The notes: generated by a model not told the origin, from the letters alone. DNA of 32,400 nt from Treponema sp. (GCA_031288005.1 JAITSE010000049.1:1-32400); one strand, 5' to 3'. Counted from the first letter of the stretch, positions 7,825-17,029 are shown. Translations and numbers: made by a program.

Positions 7825-9192
7825 TTAATTTTCCCTTGTTTTCGGGGTAAATTTCGCAAATTTTGCGTGAAAAAGAATATTGACGATTCCCACCGGGCCG
7901 TTCCGCTGTTTAGCGATAATCACTTCCGTCGGTATGATCCCCGGCCCGGCTTCGGCTTCGGCTTCATCGCTTTGCTCCGTTCTTCTGTCCCGGTGCAGAA
8001 ATATTACCAAGTCCGCGTCCTGCTCTATTGAGCCGGATTCCCGGATGTCCGCAAGTCCCGGGCGCATCGCGTGTTCCCCCCGTTTACTTTCCACTTCCCG
8101 GCGCACCTGGGAAAGAGCCACAATGGGAATACCTAGTTCCCGGGCAAGGCTCTTGAGGGAACGGGATATTTCGGCCACCTGCTCGTGCCGGGGAAGCTGG
8201 GAATTCTCCGATGAAACCAGGGTAAGATAATCAATAAAAATAATCTCCACTTTTTTCTGGGAGCGGAGCCGCCTGGCCTGGGCCCGCAGGTCCAGGAGCT
8301 TCATGTTCGGCATATCCACAATATATAGGGGGGCCTCGTAAATTATTCCCGCGGCATCAATAAGCCTGGTGAACTCCGAAGATTTTAGTTTTCCTAGTCT
8401 GAGGGCGTTGGATTCGATATTCGCCTCCCCCGAAATAAGCCGCTGAATCAGAGCTACATCTGACATTTCCAAGGTGAAAAAAGCCGCGGGGACCTTCTGG
8501 TGTATGGCGATATTGGACGCCATGTTCAGAGCCAGGGCGGTCTTCCCGATGGAAGGCCGGGCGCCTATGATGATCAATTCCGAAGGCTGAAACCCGGAGG
8601 TATACTGATCAATGTCATCAAAGCCGGAGGAAACGCCGGTATACCGGCCTTTCGAGTGGTAGCGGTTTTCGATGATGTCAATGACCGGCGGGACAATGTC
8701 TTTCATCTCTTTGAAAGTGAGGGTCTGCCTGGAATCGGTGAGCTCAAATATCCGTTGTTGGGTTTCCTCTAAAATGACGCGGGATTCCTGGGACTCATCA
8801 AAGGACTTTGCGGCAACCTCGTTGGAAACCCGTATCAGAGATCGCTTGAGAGAACAGTCCTGAACGATTTTTGCGTAATAATCAATATTTGCGACGGTAG
8901 GCACCACGTTGGTCAGGGACGCTACATAAGCCGGCCCTCCCGCCCCTTCAAGCTCGCCGGTCCTTTTGAGCTCGTCTACTATGGTGAGGATATCCGCTTG
9001 CTTCTGTCCCTTGTCGGAGAGGGTTCTGAGGGCCTCAAAAACCCGGCGGTTCCGGTTGATATAGAAATCGCCGGGTTTAAGATACTGCATAGCAGTGGAA
9101 ACAGCTTCGGAGTCCAGGAGCATCGCCCCTAATGTCGCTTTTTCCGCTTCTTCATTATGAGGAGGTATTTTGTCTTTAAGTCCCGCCGCCAT
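7825..9192 (-). CDS. dnaB: Replicative DNA helicase DnaB
   Basis: A 455-residue protein with complete DnaB architecture. The N-terminal DnaB domain spans about 8-110 and contains PPHNEEAE (10-17). The RecA-like motor has Walker A GARPSIGKT (210-218), FTLEM (239-243), Walker B IIFIDYL (317-323), SQ (361-362) and the motif DIRESGSIEQDADLV (382-396). It is the hexameric helicase that unwinds DNA at the fork and loads primase. It follows rplI by 31 bp, the order seen in many bacteria. No obvious ribosome site precedes the ATG, so the exact start is less certain than the gene itself. Confidence 0.97.
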   Translation of the reverse strand: MAAGLKDKIPPHNEEAEKATLGAMLLDSEAVSTAMQYLKPGDFYINRNRRVFEALRTLSDKGQKQADILTIVDELKRTGELEGAGGPAYVASLTNVVPTVANIDYYAKIVQDCSLKRSLIRVSNEVAAKSFDESQESRVILEETQQRIFELTDSRQTLTFKEMKDIVPPVIDIIENRYHSKGRYTGVSSGFDDIDQYTSGFQPSELIIIGARPSIGKTALALNMASNIAIHQKVPAAFFTLEMSDVALIQRLISGEANIESNALRLGKLKSSEFTRLIDAAGIIYEAPLYIVDMPNMKLLDLRAQARRLRSQKKVEIIFIDYLTLVSSENSQLPRHEQVAEISRSLKSLARELGIPIVALSQVRREVESKRGEHAMRPGLADIRESGSIEQDADLVIFLHRDRRTEQSDEAEAEAGPGIIPTEVIIAKQRNGPVGIVNILFHAKFAKFTPKTREN

Positions 9193-9223
9193 AAAATTTT
9201 AGGGAAACGCCCGCCGCCGGGGC

Positions 9224-9850
9224 TTACCGGTTTGCGTCTTGTCCCACGGCGGACAAATCCTCGCCCGCGGCGGGAGCCGGTTCTTCGGCTGCGGAAATTT
9301 CCGCCGGAAGTTCCGCCGTTTCAGCCGCCGGCTCTTCGGGGCGGTTTTCATGGCGTCGTTTTTCTTTCCGCTCCGGAGCGGGATGTTTGGGTTCCACCTT
9401 GATAATTTGAGCTTCCACGGTCAGTCCAATCTCAGCCTGAGCGCCTTCGTAGAGCTTAACCGTTACCTTATATTTACCTACGCTCTTGAAGCTGTTGCCC
9501 GGCAGTTCAACCCGCTTTCTTTCCGTGGGAAATCCCTGTTTTGTAAGTTCCTCCGCCACTGCCTGGCTGGTGACGGCTCCATAGAGCTTCCCATTAGCCC
9601 CGGCGGGCATGGTAATGAGCAGTTCCAGGGCTTCCAATTTTTCTTTCAGGCTCAGAGCGTCCTGCCGTTTCATAGCTTTGCGGGCTTCGATTTCTTCCCG
9701 GCGGGACTCAAATTTTTTGATATTCCTTTCCGTATATGGCAGCGCTATGCCTCTGGGGAAAAGATAATTCCGGGCATAGCCTTTGGCTACATCTTTGACA
9801 TCCCCTTCTTCTCCCAGAGGATTCAAATCCTTGTTTAAAATTACTTTCAT
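9224..9850 (-). CDS. rplI: 50S ribosomal protein L9 with C-terminal extension
   Basis: The protein is 208 residues, against about 148 for typical L9. Residues 1-148 carry the N-terminal RNA-binding domain (MKVILNKDLNPLG, GYARNYLFPRG), the long connecting helix and the C-terminal domain. Residues beyond about 150 form a low-complexity tail, first basic (Lys/Arg/Glu), then Ala/Glu/Pro-rich and acidic. The start has AAGGAG 9 bases upstream. The tail is probably disordered and its function is unknown. Confidence 0.95.
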   Translation of the reverse strand: MKVILNKDLNPLGEEGDVKDVAKGYARNYLFPRGIALPYTERNIKKFESRREEIEARKAMKRQDALSLKEKLEALELLITMPAGANGKLYGAVTSQAVAEELTKQGFPTERKRVELPGNSFKSVGKYKVTVKLYEGAQAEIGLTVEAQIIKVEPKHPAPERKEKRRHENRPEEPAAETAELPAEISAAEEPAPAAGEDLSAVGQDANR

Positions 9851-9915
9851 ATTCCAAGCTCCTTATGTTTTACGAACCCTGAACCGAACCCGGCGCCGCG
9901 GCGCCTTCGCCTGAT

Positions 9916-10953
9916 TCACATCCCCGGAGTAGAGGACGATTCGTTGATTTTCGGCGCCCGAAAGGGCGCCCAATTTTCAGCTATACCCAATAGGATTAAA
10001 CATCCTAAAAATATCGCGTTAATTCCAGGACTGATGATCAAAAAAAACAGGAGAAAGTTCAGCAGCAGCCTCATAAAAGGCGGAAAATTTGCACGGGTGA
10101 TAAAATACAACGCAATGCTTCCGCCTTGGACCATGTACAGGATGCCGCAGACAACCAAACCGTTCCAGGCCGCAATTTCCAGGGGAATTATCGCCCATTT
10201 TTTCCCCGCAAGAATGCCCAAGAGGGAAAAAGACAAAACCCAAATAAAAACCTGGGGCGCATGAAAGCCCTCCGGAACCGCGCCGCTCTTGATCCGGCGA
10301 AAAATCCGGACCATAACCAGGGCTATTTGCCGGTTAATAAGAAAAAGCGCCATACAGGACGCGGCCGCCCCGCCCCGCAGGGCCGTAGAAATAAGAGTTT
10401 GCAGTATGAAATCAGGCGTCAAATACTGTTTCAAAACGGACTCCTCCATAACATCCGCTCCCGCGGAGCCGGCGTAAAAGTCAGACAGGGCCTCAGCCTG
10501 GGCGCGGATAAAAGCGCCGAAAGTCTCATCCTGCCTGAGAGAAACTATCAAGGGCAGAAACAACAAAGCCGCGGCGCAGGCGGCGATCACAAAGCGCCAT
10601 ACCCCGGAAATTCGGACTGGGGTCTTCTCAGCCGGTTCATACGTACTTTTTAAGGACGGCGCCATCATCCATGTAAAGGCCACGGCAAGCAGGGAGAAAT
10701 ATATGATATTCCATGCCGCATGATCCAAAGGCAAGGGATAAAAAACAGCCGTTCCCGTAGACCAAAAGCCATTTCCTATAAGCGCCCAAAACAGGCAGCG
10801 CCATGCGGCCCCAAAACCATATCCTGCGGCCATAACGCCCAAGGGCGCTAAATACAAAAACCCAACGAGCCTAAACCGGGCCAAAACAACGCAAGAAACC
10901 GCCCCTATCAGAACAGGCAGACGGGCAATGGCAAGGTCCTGCCGGAGGATCAT
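9916..10953 (-). CDS. YybS-like (DUF2232-type) multi-pass membrane protein
   Basis: A 345-residue hydrophobic protein with about eight predicted membrane segments (near 12-30, 38-55, 80-95, 120-140, 190-210, 235-250, 260-285 and 300-325). I place it with the YybS/DUF2232 family on topology and position. In Bacillus subtilis yybS also sits beside rplI and the replicative helicase gene. It lies 15 bp after rpsR and 65 bp before rplI in the same operon. No conserved catalytic residues are obvious and the function is unknown. The ribosome site before the ATG is weak. Confidence 0.7.
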   Translation of the reverse strand: MILRQDLAIARLPVLIGAVSCVVLARFRLVGFLYLAPLGVMAAGYGFGAAWRCLFWALIGNGFWSTGTAVFYPLPLDHAAWNIIYFSLLAVAFTWMMAPSLKSTYEPAEKTPVRISGVWRFVIAACAAALLFLPLIVSLRQDETFGAFIRAQAEALSDFYAGSAGADVMEESVLKQYLTPDFILQTLISTALRGGAAASCMALFLINRQIALVMVRIFRRIKSGAVPEGFHAPQVFIWVLSFSLLGILAGKKWAIIPLEIAAWNGLVVCGILYMVQGGSIALYFITRANFPPFMRLLLNFLLFFLIISPGINAIFLGCLILLGIAENWAPFRAPKINESSSTPGM

Positions 10954-10968
10954 AATAAAGGCTCTTGC

Positions 10969-11298
10969 TTAATCAGAGACAAAGGGGAGCAGGGCGATGA
11001 TCCTGGCCCGCTTAATAGCCTCGGCCAGGGCCCGCTGATGTTTCGCGCAGGTACCGGTCATCCTGCGGGGTACTATTTTTCCCCGGTCTGTAACAAACCG
11101 GCGCAATACATCCGCGCCTTTGTAGTCTATTTTTAGTTTCTGGGTGCAGAATTTACAAACCTTCTTCTTAAAAAAGGCTTTTGTTTTGCCACCGCGTCCG
11201 CCGCGGTCCTCTCCGTCCCGTCCTTCCCGGATGTCTATTTGACTTTCCACAACCCGATTCTGCCGGGAATGTTCATTTTCTAATTTTTCATCAGACAT
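10969..11298 (-). CDS. rpsR: 30S ribosomal protein S18 with N-terminal extension
   Basis: The protein is 109 residues from ATG 11298, which has AAGGAG just upstream; a longer frame to 11349 lacks such a site. Residues 41-109 are S18, with the Cys-type motif CKFC (C48, C51) and the hallmark TGTCAKHQR (81-89) followed by AIKRAR..ALLP. Residues 1-40 are an extra charged, Gly/Arg-rich segment ([13 protein letters not shown]). S18 binds S6 on the 30S platform, and both genes flank ssb here. Confidence 0.96.
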   Translation of the reverse strand: MSDEKLENEHSRQNRVVESQIDIREGRDGEDRGGRGGKTKAFFKKKVCKFCTQKLKIDYKGADVLRRFVTDRGKIVPRRMTGTCAKHQRALAEAIKRARIIALLPFVSD

Positions 11299-11397
11299 AT
11301 TTGCTCCTTGTCTCAAAATCAACCAAACCCGCCGCAGAAGCGTAAACAAGTTTGTGGCGTGGTGTTAAACCCTCAATACGAATAAAGATTCACTCGG

Positions 11398-11853
11398 TTA
11401 AAACGGAATATCATCGGAGAAGCCATCGTCCCCTGCGGGCGGCCCGCCATCCCGGGGGTGCCGTTCGGCAGAGCCTTCGCTCCGCTGCTCCTGATAAGCT
11501 CCACCCGGGCCATTGCCGGCGCCGCCTGAGCCGCTGCCCAGAAGCTGTATATTATTCGCCACAATCTCAACCTTGGAGCGATTCTGGCCTTCCTGCTCCC
11601 ATTTATCCTGCCGAAGTTCGCCGTCAACTCCTATTTGCTTTCCTTTTACCAGGTATTGATTCAGGGCCTCGCCCTGCCTTCCCCAAAGGACAATATCGAA
11701 AAAATTCGCCTCATCTACCCATTGCTCGCCTGACTTACGCCTGCGATTAATGGCAATGGAAAATTTACATACCGCTTGACCTCCGGGAGTATATTTAAGT
11801 TCCGCATCTCTGGTTAGCCGCCCCACTAGTACGACATGATTAATATCCGCCAT
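11398..11853 (-). CDS. ssb: Single-stranded DNA-binding protein
   Basis: A 151-residue protein. The OB-fold spans about 1-105 with the typical start MADINHVVLVGRLTRDAEL and the DIVLWGRQGEALNQYL-like core. A Gly/Gln-rich disordered linker ends in the acidic tip DDIPF, the docking peptide for SSB partner proteins. It lies 9 bp after rpsF and about 100 bp before rpsR. It protects and organises single-stranded DNA in replication, recombination and repair. Confidence 0.97.
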   Translation of the reverse strand: MADINHVVLVGRLTRDAELKYTPGGQAVCKFSIAINRRRKSGEQWVDEANFFDIVLWGRQGEALNQYLVKGKQIGVDGELRQDKWEQEGQNRSKVEIVANNIQLLGSGSGGAGNGPGGAYQEQRSEGSAERHPRDGGPPAGDDGFSDDIPF

Positions 11854-11862
11854 AGACGCCTC

Positions 11863-12144
11863 CTATTCTTCCACTCTGACAAAAAGATATTTAAGAAGGT
11901 TGGGATTAAGTTTAAAAATCCGGTCCAACGCGGCGATTTTTTCCGGTCCGGTTTTAAGGATATAAAGAACATACCGCCCTCGCCGCCGTTTTTTGATTTC
12001 ATAGGCAAGATCTCGGTCGCCGATTTCATCGGTTTTTTCGATTTCCACTTCATTGGAACTCAGATCGGCTTGCAGACGCTCCCGGCTAGCCGAATACAGG
12101 TCTTCTTCCAGAGGAAAAACGACCGTCAGTTCATATTTACGCAT
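11863..12144 (-). CDS. rpsF: 30S ribosomal protein S6
   Basis: A 93-residue protein from ATG 12144, preceded by a perfect AAGGAGG; upstream in-frame codons to 12231 lie in the promoter and leader and are not coding. MRKYELTVVF at the start and RRRGRYVLY in the middle are S6 features. It is the first gene of the minus-strand run rpsF-ssb-rpsR-yybS-like-rplI-dnaB. S6 pairs with S18 in the ribosome. Confidence 0.95.
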   Translation of the reverse strand: MRKYELTVVFPLEEDLYSASRERLQADLSSNEVEIEKTDEIGDRDLAYEIKKRRRGRYVLYILKTGPEKIAALDRIFKLNPNLLKYLFVRVEE

Positions 12145-12202
12145 AGGTCCTCCTTGCGGACTATAATTTGGCCCGCCTCGGGGACGGGCAAAGAGGTAAC
12201 TA

Positions 12203-12231
12203 TTTATACCCTGGTTCCGGGTTTTAGTCAA
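12203..12231 (-). promoter_or_regulatory. Sigma70-like promoter of the rpsF operon
   Basis: On the minus strand, TTGACT (12231-12226), a 17-bp spacer and TATAAA (12208-12203) form a near-consensus promoter about 60 bp before the rpsF ATG. The short leader holds a small GC hairpin (GCCCG/CGGGC) that might serve S6-S18 autoregulation, but I cannot show this. Confidence 0.7.
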
Positions 12232-12499
12232 TCCCTCGAATTTCGGGGCCGTGGCGTTTACCCCCCCCCCTACTGGCGTTCTGCACAGTCCGCGGGCTTG
12301 ACAAAACCACGGTTTTGATTAAACTTGCATAGATTAGGTTAAAGCTTTTGAGGCGTTAACCAATGGGGCCATCAGAAAACTAAAGTTTTCTAAAACCTCA
12401 GTTTTCTGATGTTTCTTCCCCCGACGCCTCTGGAAATCCAGTCGTGGTTTCCAGAGGCGGCTCAATTTTAACCAGTTTTAAGGAAGGGAGGTGAGTTAT
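12232..12499. other. Divergent intergenic region with two perfect inverted repeats before rpsU
   Basis: It contains C10 (12261-12270) and TTGACA (12298-12303) without a well-spaced -10. AAAACC-ac-GGTTTT is at 12303-12316. CATCAGAAAACT (12370-12381) pairs perfectly with 12400-12411. GCCTCTGGAAA (12426-12436) pairs perfectly with 12448-12458. The last two hairpins lie 40-130 nt before the rpsU start and would be in its leader RNA, a possible attenuator or binding site. Confidence 0.65.
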
Positions 12500-12694
12500 T
12501 TGGCACATATCACAGTTGATGAAAACGAGATGCTTGAAAAAGCCATAAGGCGGTTTAAGCGGATGGTAGAAAAAGAAGGCATCATCCGAGAATATAAAAA
12601 ACGCGAATATTTTGAGAAACCTTCCACAATTCTAAACCGGAAAAAGAAAGCGTTGCAGCGAAAATTGATGAGAAAGTCCCGAAGGGGAAACTGA
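12500..12694 (+). CDS. rpsU: 30S ribosomal protein S21
   Basis: A 64-residue protein starting at TTG 12500 ([22 protein letters not shown]). The GGAGGTG at 12487-12493 is correctly spaced for this TTG and overlaps the alternative GTG at 12491, so I prefer TTG. It has the S21 pattern [16 protein letters not shown] and a basic tail [16 protein letters not shown]21 sits near the anti-Shine-Dalgarno end of 16S rRNA and assists initiation. Confidence 0.93.
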   Translation: MAHITVDENEMLEKAIRRFKRMVEKEGIIREYKKREYFEKPSTILNRKKKALQRKLMRKSRRGN

Positions 12695-12830
12695 TTAGGC
12701 TTGTCAGGCAGGCTGTTTTACTGAACCCGGGAACCTAAGGCTTTATGCAGTCAAAGACCGCAAGTTCCTTCAGTTCCGGGCTGCCGGACAAATCGATAAA
12801 ATTAAGCCTTTTTGTTTGGAGTGAATCGCT

Positions 12831-14900
12831 ATGAATATCACTGAACTAATGTCGGAGTTGGTCTTACAGTTAGGGGTTATCATCTTTGCGGTCCGGTTCT
12901 GCGGACGCTTGGTTAAACGAATTGGGATTCCACCGGTGCTTGGGGAGCTTTTAGCCGGGGTTGCCATCGGCCCCTACGCACTGGGCGGTATCTCCCTGCC
13001 GGGTTTTCCCGCGGGGATCTTCCCTCCGGGCGAAGCCACGGGCCTTGCCGTAAGTCCGGAACTTTACGCTTTTGCGACGGTGGCTTCCATAATTTTGCTT
13101 TTTGCTTCGGGCCTCGAAACGGACATAGCCCTCTTTCTCCGCTACTCTCTGGCCGGGGGGGTTATAGGCATAGGTGGAGTTATCTTTTCCTTTGCCGCCG
13201 GTGCGATTGTTGGGGTAGTCCTCCTCCATGTCCCCTTCATGGACCCCAAGTGTCTATTTTTGGGGGTCCTTTCCACAGCCACATCCGTCGGCATCACCGC
13301 CCGGATCCTCTCTGATCAGAAAAAAATGGACTCCCCGGAAGGCGTTACCATTCTGGCGGCGGCGGTCTTCGATGATGTGCTGGGCATCATAGCTTTGGCG
13401 GTAGTTTTGGGTATTGTGGCCCTCCTCACAGGCGGAGAGGGAACGCTGAATGCAGCCAGCATCCTGGCCATAGCCGGCAAAGCCTTCGGCATTTGGCTCG
13501 GTTTCACCGCGCTGGGCCTTGTTTTTGCCAAACGTATCGCCGCCTTCCTCAAACTCTTCAGACACAGCTTTGATTTCTCCGTTCTGGCTCTGGGCCTGGC
13601 CCTGCTTTTAGCGGGATTTTTTGAGAAACAGGGTTTGGCCATGATCATCGGCGCTTACATAACCGGCCTCTCTCTTTCCAAGACCGATATAGCAGCGGTG
13701 ATTCAGGAGCGTATACACGGACTTTACGAATTTTTTGTGCCTGTCTTTTTTGCGGTTATGGGCATGATGGTGAATGTCCGGGAAATTCTCTCCCCCCAGG
13801 TGCTTATTTTCGGAGCGGTCTATACGCTGGCGGCTATAGCCGCCAAAATAGTGGGCTGCGGCGGCCCCGCTCTTCTTCTGGGCTTTAACGGTAAAGGCGC
13901 GCTGCGTATAGGGGCCGGCATGGTTCCACGGGGCGAAGTAGCCCTGATCATCGCGGGTATCGGCATCGCGTCCGGCATCCTGGATAATCAGCTTTTTGGA
14001 GTGATCATCCTTATGACCCTCATTACAACTCTGGCCGCTCCGCCCCTGCTCAACGTGTTTCTTGGAATATCAGGAGCGGGAACCCGAAAGCCTGTAAAGA
14101 GCGGCGACACCGCTTCCGCGGTATGGAATTTTCAATCGGATGAAATCGCGGATTTGGTGGTTGACACTTTGCTTAAAGATCTCCGGGCTGAAGGTTTTTA
14201 TGTCCAGATGATGAATATAGACGAGGGCCTTTCCCAGGCCAGAAAAGACGACATCGCGCTCTCAATTACCGAAGAAGAGCATAAGGTGAGCATCGCTACA
14301 GCCAAGGATGATATGCCTTTTGTCAAAACTGCGGTATACGAAGTAATCCTCGCCCTGAACGAATCCATCCAGAAACTCAAGGATTCTTCCGATCCCCAGG
14401 CCATGAAAAAGGAAATTGCCGGCATTGAAGGCCGCAAAAACAAGGAGATTCTTTCCCTAATTAAGCCGGAGTGCGTCTCTCTGGACCTCCGTGGCGAAAC
14501 CAAGGAAGATATAATTCGGGAACTCGTGGATATGCTGGCGGCGCAGGGAAAACTTGAAGACCGGGACCTGGTTCTGGCGGATGTATTGCAGCGGGAAAAA
14601 ACAATGAGCACCGGTATGCAGCACGGCATAGCACTGCCCCACGCAAAGACAGATGGAGCCGGGGACATTGCCGTGGCCGTGGGAGTAAAAAAGACGGGCG
14701 TTGATTTTGGATCACTTGACGGCGAAAAATCTCAGATTTTCATCATGATTATTTCTCCCCGGAAGTCGGCTGGCCCACACTTACAGTTTCTTGCCGCAGC
14801 AGGCGCAATCCTCAATGACGAAAAAATCCGCGAAGAACTTCTTTTCACGGACAGCCCGGAATTTGCAGTGCAACTGATGCGCCGGGGCGGGAATACCTAG
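12831..14900 (+). CDS. CPA2 cation:proton antiporter fused to PTS EIIA (fructose/mannitol-type) domain
   Basis: A 689-residue protein. Residues 1-410 are about 12 membrane helices of the CPA2 Na+/H+ exchanger family (GIPPVLGELLAGVAIGP near 32-48; the acidic pair FDD near 181-183). Residues 420-535 are a soluble linker domain rich in charged residues. Residues about 545-689 are a PTS EIIA type-2 domain with GIALPH, where His604 is the expected phosphorylation site, plus a second conserved-type His in GPHLQF near 634. The fusion suggests that phosphotransfer state or sugar status controls cation transport. The transported ion is not known. It follows rpsU by 136 bp; no clear terminator separates them. 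Confidence 0.9.
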   Translation: MNITELMSELVLQLGVIIFAVRFCGRLVKRIGIPPVLGELLAGVAIGPYALGGISLPGFPAGIFPPGEATGLAVSPELYAFATVASIILLFASGLETDIALFLRYSLAGGVIGIGGVIFSFAAGAIVGVVLLHVPFMDPKCLFLGVLSTATSVGITARILSDQKKMDSPEGVTILAAAVFDDVLGIIALAVVLGIVALLTGGEGTLNAASILAIAGKAFGIWLGFTALGLVFAKRIAAFLKLFRHSFDFSVLALGLALLLAGFFEKQGLAMIIGAYITGLSLSKTDIAAVIQERIHGLYEFFVPVFFAVMGMMVNVREILSPQVLIFGAVYTLAAIAAKIVGCGGPALLLGFNGKGALRIGAGMVPRGEVALIIAGIGIASGILDNQLFGVIILMTLITTLAAPPLLNVFLGISGAGTRKPVKSGDTASAVWNFQSDEIADLVVDTLLKDLRAEGFYVQMMNIDEGLSQARKDDIALSITEEEHKVSIATAKDDMPFVKTAVYEVILALNESIQKLKDSSDPQAMKKEIAGIEGRKNKEILSLIKPECVSLDLRGETKEDIIRELVDMLAAQGKLEDRDLVLADVLQREKTMSTGMQHGIALPHAKTDGAGDIAVAVGVKKTGVDFGSLDGEKSQIFIMIISPRKSAGPHLQFLAAAGAILNDEKIREELLFTDSPEFAVQLMRRGGNT

Positions 14901-14977
14901 CGCCGCGAGTAAACCCGGGCGCTAAGTCCGGGGGCATCACGAGAAATCCGGTCCCATGCCGTAAATTAATTACCCGC

Positions 14978-17029
14978 TCAGTTTTTGCCGGATTTCTTCT
15001 CAAAATGGGAAAATACCATGGTAAAAGAGGCCCGGCCCTGGCTTACAGAGCGGAGAGATGTCATAAAACCAAACATTTTTGACATGGGCGCCGTGGCTTT
15101 TACTTCGTCCGCCTGATTTTTAGATTCCATGCTTAATACCTGGCCTCCTCTCTGCGCAACAAGGCTTATCACGTCTCCCACGAAGTCCTTGGGCGAAACC
15201 AGGTCCAGCGCCATAATAGGCTCCAACAGTATGGGCGCCGCTTCCCGGCAGGCTTCATCCACGTTCATGCTGGCGCAGGCTTCAAAGGCGAATTCCGTGC
15301 CTGTGATTTCCGACCAGTCTATATCAGTTACCGTAACTCCAATGTCTATGCATGGATAACCTAGGACTATGCCGGAAGCAAAGGCGCCGTTTACGCCCCG
15401 TTCTATGGCGGCATAGACAGCATCTGGAATCTCCCGGTTTTTGACAGCGCAGGTATAACGGTTGCCGCTTCCCCGCTTCAGGGGTTCCACCCGAAGCGTT
15501 AGGGCGGCAGTATTCTCTTTTCCCGCCATAACCCGGGAGAAGCTGCCGGTTTTCGCCACATTCTTTGAAATGGATTCCCGGTATGTTACCTGGGGAGCGC
15601 CTACCTTCGCGCCGACTTTGTACTCTTTGAGTATCCGGGTTACAAGGACATCCAGGTGGAGTTCCCCCATGCCGGAGATTATGAGTTGGCCGGTTTCATC
15701 GTTGTCTTTAATGGTAAAGGTAGGATCTTCCCTGGAAAGAATCGTCAGGATTTCCCTGAGTTTTTCCTGTTCCGACAGGGTTTTGGGCTCTATAGAAATT
15801 GAAATGACCGGCTCGGGAAATTGCATTTTTTCGAGCAGTACAGGCCAGCCTTCACTTCCCAAAGTATCCCCAGTCTGGGCGAATTTCATTCCTATAACCA
15901 CGCCGATGTCCCCGGCGCAAAGCTCATCCAGAGGCTCCGACTTGTTGGAGTGCATACGCAGAATGCGGTTGGCCCGCTCGCGTTTCTTTTTACCTGCGTT
16001 GTAAAGGGCAGCGCCGGGCTTTATGCTTCCTGAGTACATTCTAACATAGGACAGGCTTCCGGCTTCACGGTCGTTCTGAATCTTGAAGACCAAACCAAGG
16101 GGCGTTCCTTTCGGGTCACAGGGGACAAGGATATCTTCTTCTTTTTTCAGGTGATGGCCCATGACGGGGTCGGCCTCATCCGGCGCGGGGAGATAGTCTA
16201 CAACCGCGTCAATCAGGGGCTGGACTCCCATGTTGCGCCTGGATGCTCCGGCCAGTATGGGAAAAAAGGCCCGTTTCAGAACGGCCCGCCGCAGTTCACA
16301 TCGTAAAAGATCAGACTCCGGGTCTTCCCCGGCCAGGTAGCGCTCAGTCACGGCATCCGATACCCGGGAAAGGACGTCAATGAGTTTTTCCCGCCCCTCG
16401 GAGGCAAGGGCTTTTCGTTCCGGAGCTATGGGGCTGTACAACATGGATTCCCCCCCGGTGGAAGCGTCCCAACGGATTTCCCGCAGGTCTATAAGATCTA
16501 TGACGCCTTCAAAGCCGCTTTCCCGGCCAATGGGGATCTGTATGGCTGTGGGCCGGATGCCCAGTTTATTGTGAATGTCCTCTAAAACCTGAAAGTAGTC
16601 GGCCCCTATACGGTCCATCTTATTTACGTAGCCTATACAGGGTACATGGTAGCGAGCCGCCTGCTGCCACACTGTCTCGGTTTGAGACTCCACCCCGCGG
16701 ACGGCATCAAAAATTGCGACCGCCCCGTCCAGGACCCTAAGAGAACGCTCCACCTCGGCGGTAAAATCTACGTGGCCCGGAGTGTCGATGATGTTGATCT
16801 GGTATTGCGGCCCCCCATTTTTTCGTTTCCAATAAGTAGTGGTTGCGGCGCTTTGTATGGTTATGCCGCGTTCCTGCTCCTGCTCCATCCAGTCCATGAT
16901 GGCTTCGCCGTCGTCTACTTCGCCTATACGGTGGCTTTTGCCGGTATAATAGAGAATCCTCTCGGTAGTAGTAGTCTTCCCGGCATCTATATGAGCCATG
17001 ATGCCGATGTTACGCATATAAGCAAGCAT
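14978..17029 (-). CDS. fusA: Elongation factor G, spirochaetal second-copy (spdEFG2-like) type
   Basis: A 683-residue translational GTPase with G1 AHIDAGKT (12-19), G3 DTPGH (82-86) and G4 NKMD (136-139), followed by EF-G domains II to V. The N-terminus RNIGIMAHIDAGKTTTTERI resembles the second spirochaetal EF-G (Borrelia EF-G2), which was assigned to ribosome recycling rather than translocation; I recall this from the literature and cannot align it here. Domain IV lacks the usual SGGRGQ-like start and has VMAGKENTAA instead. It follows the cyclase-like gene by 9 bp, and its AGGAAG ribosome site overlaps that gene's stop. Confidence 0.88.
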   Translation of the reverse strand: MLAYMRNIGIMAHIDAGKTTTTERILYYTGKSHRIGEVDDGEAIMDWMEQEQERGITIQSAATTTYWKRKNGGPQYQINIIDTPGHVDFTAEVERSLRVLDGAVAIFDAVRGVESQTETVWQQAARYHVPCIGYVNKMDRIGADYFQVLEDIHNKLGIRPTAIQIPIGRESGFEGVIDLIDLREIRWDASTGGESMLYSPIAPERKALASEGREKLIDVLSRVSDAVTERYLAGEDPESDLLRCELRRAVLKRAFFPILAGASRRNMGVQPLIDAVVDYLPAPDEADPVMGHHLKKEEDILVPCDPKGTPLGLVFKIQNDREAGSLSYVRMYSGSIKPGAALYNAGKKKRERANRILRMHSNKSEPLDELCAGDIGVVIGMKFAQTGDTLGSEGWPVLLEKMQFPEPVISISIEPKTLSEQEKLREILTILSREDPTFTIKDNDETGQLIISGMGELHLDVLVTRILKEYKVGAKVGAPQVTYRESISKNVAKTGSFSRVMAGKENTAALTLRVEPLKRGSGNRYTCAVKNREIPDAVYAAIERGVNGAFASGIVLGYPCIDIGVTVTDIDWSEITGTEFAFEACASMNVDEACREAAPILLEPIMALDLVSPKDFVGDVISLVAQRGGQVLSMESKNQADEVKATAPMSKMFGFMTSLRSVSQGRASFTMVFSHFEKKSGKN

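Noticed and set aside
12261..12270. C10 tract near rpsF as a phase-variation site
   Set aside because: It is short, lies upstream of the mapped promoter elements and is beside essential housekeeping genes.
12298..12335. TTGACA as the rpsU promoter
   Set aside because: The best -10-like hexamer is 26 bp away, too far for a normal promoter.
14914..14932. Bidirectional terminator between the antiporter and EF-G genes
   Set aside because: Only a 5-bp CCCGG/CCGGG stem without a T-run on either strand.
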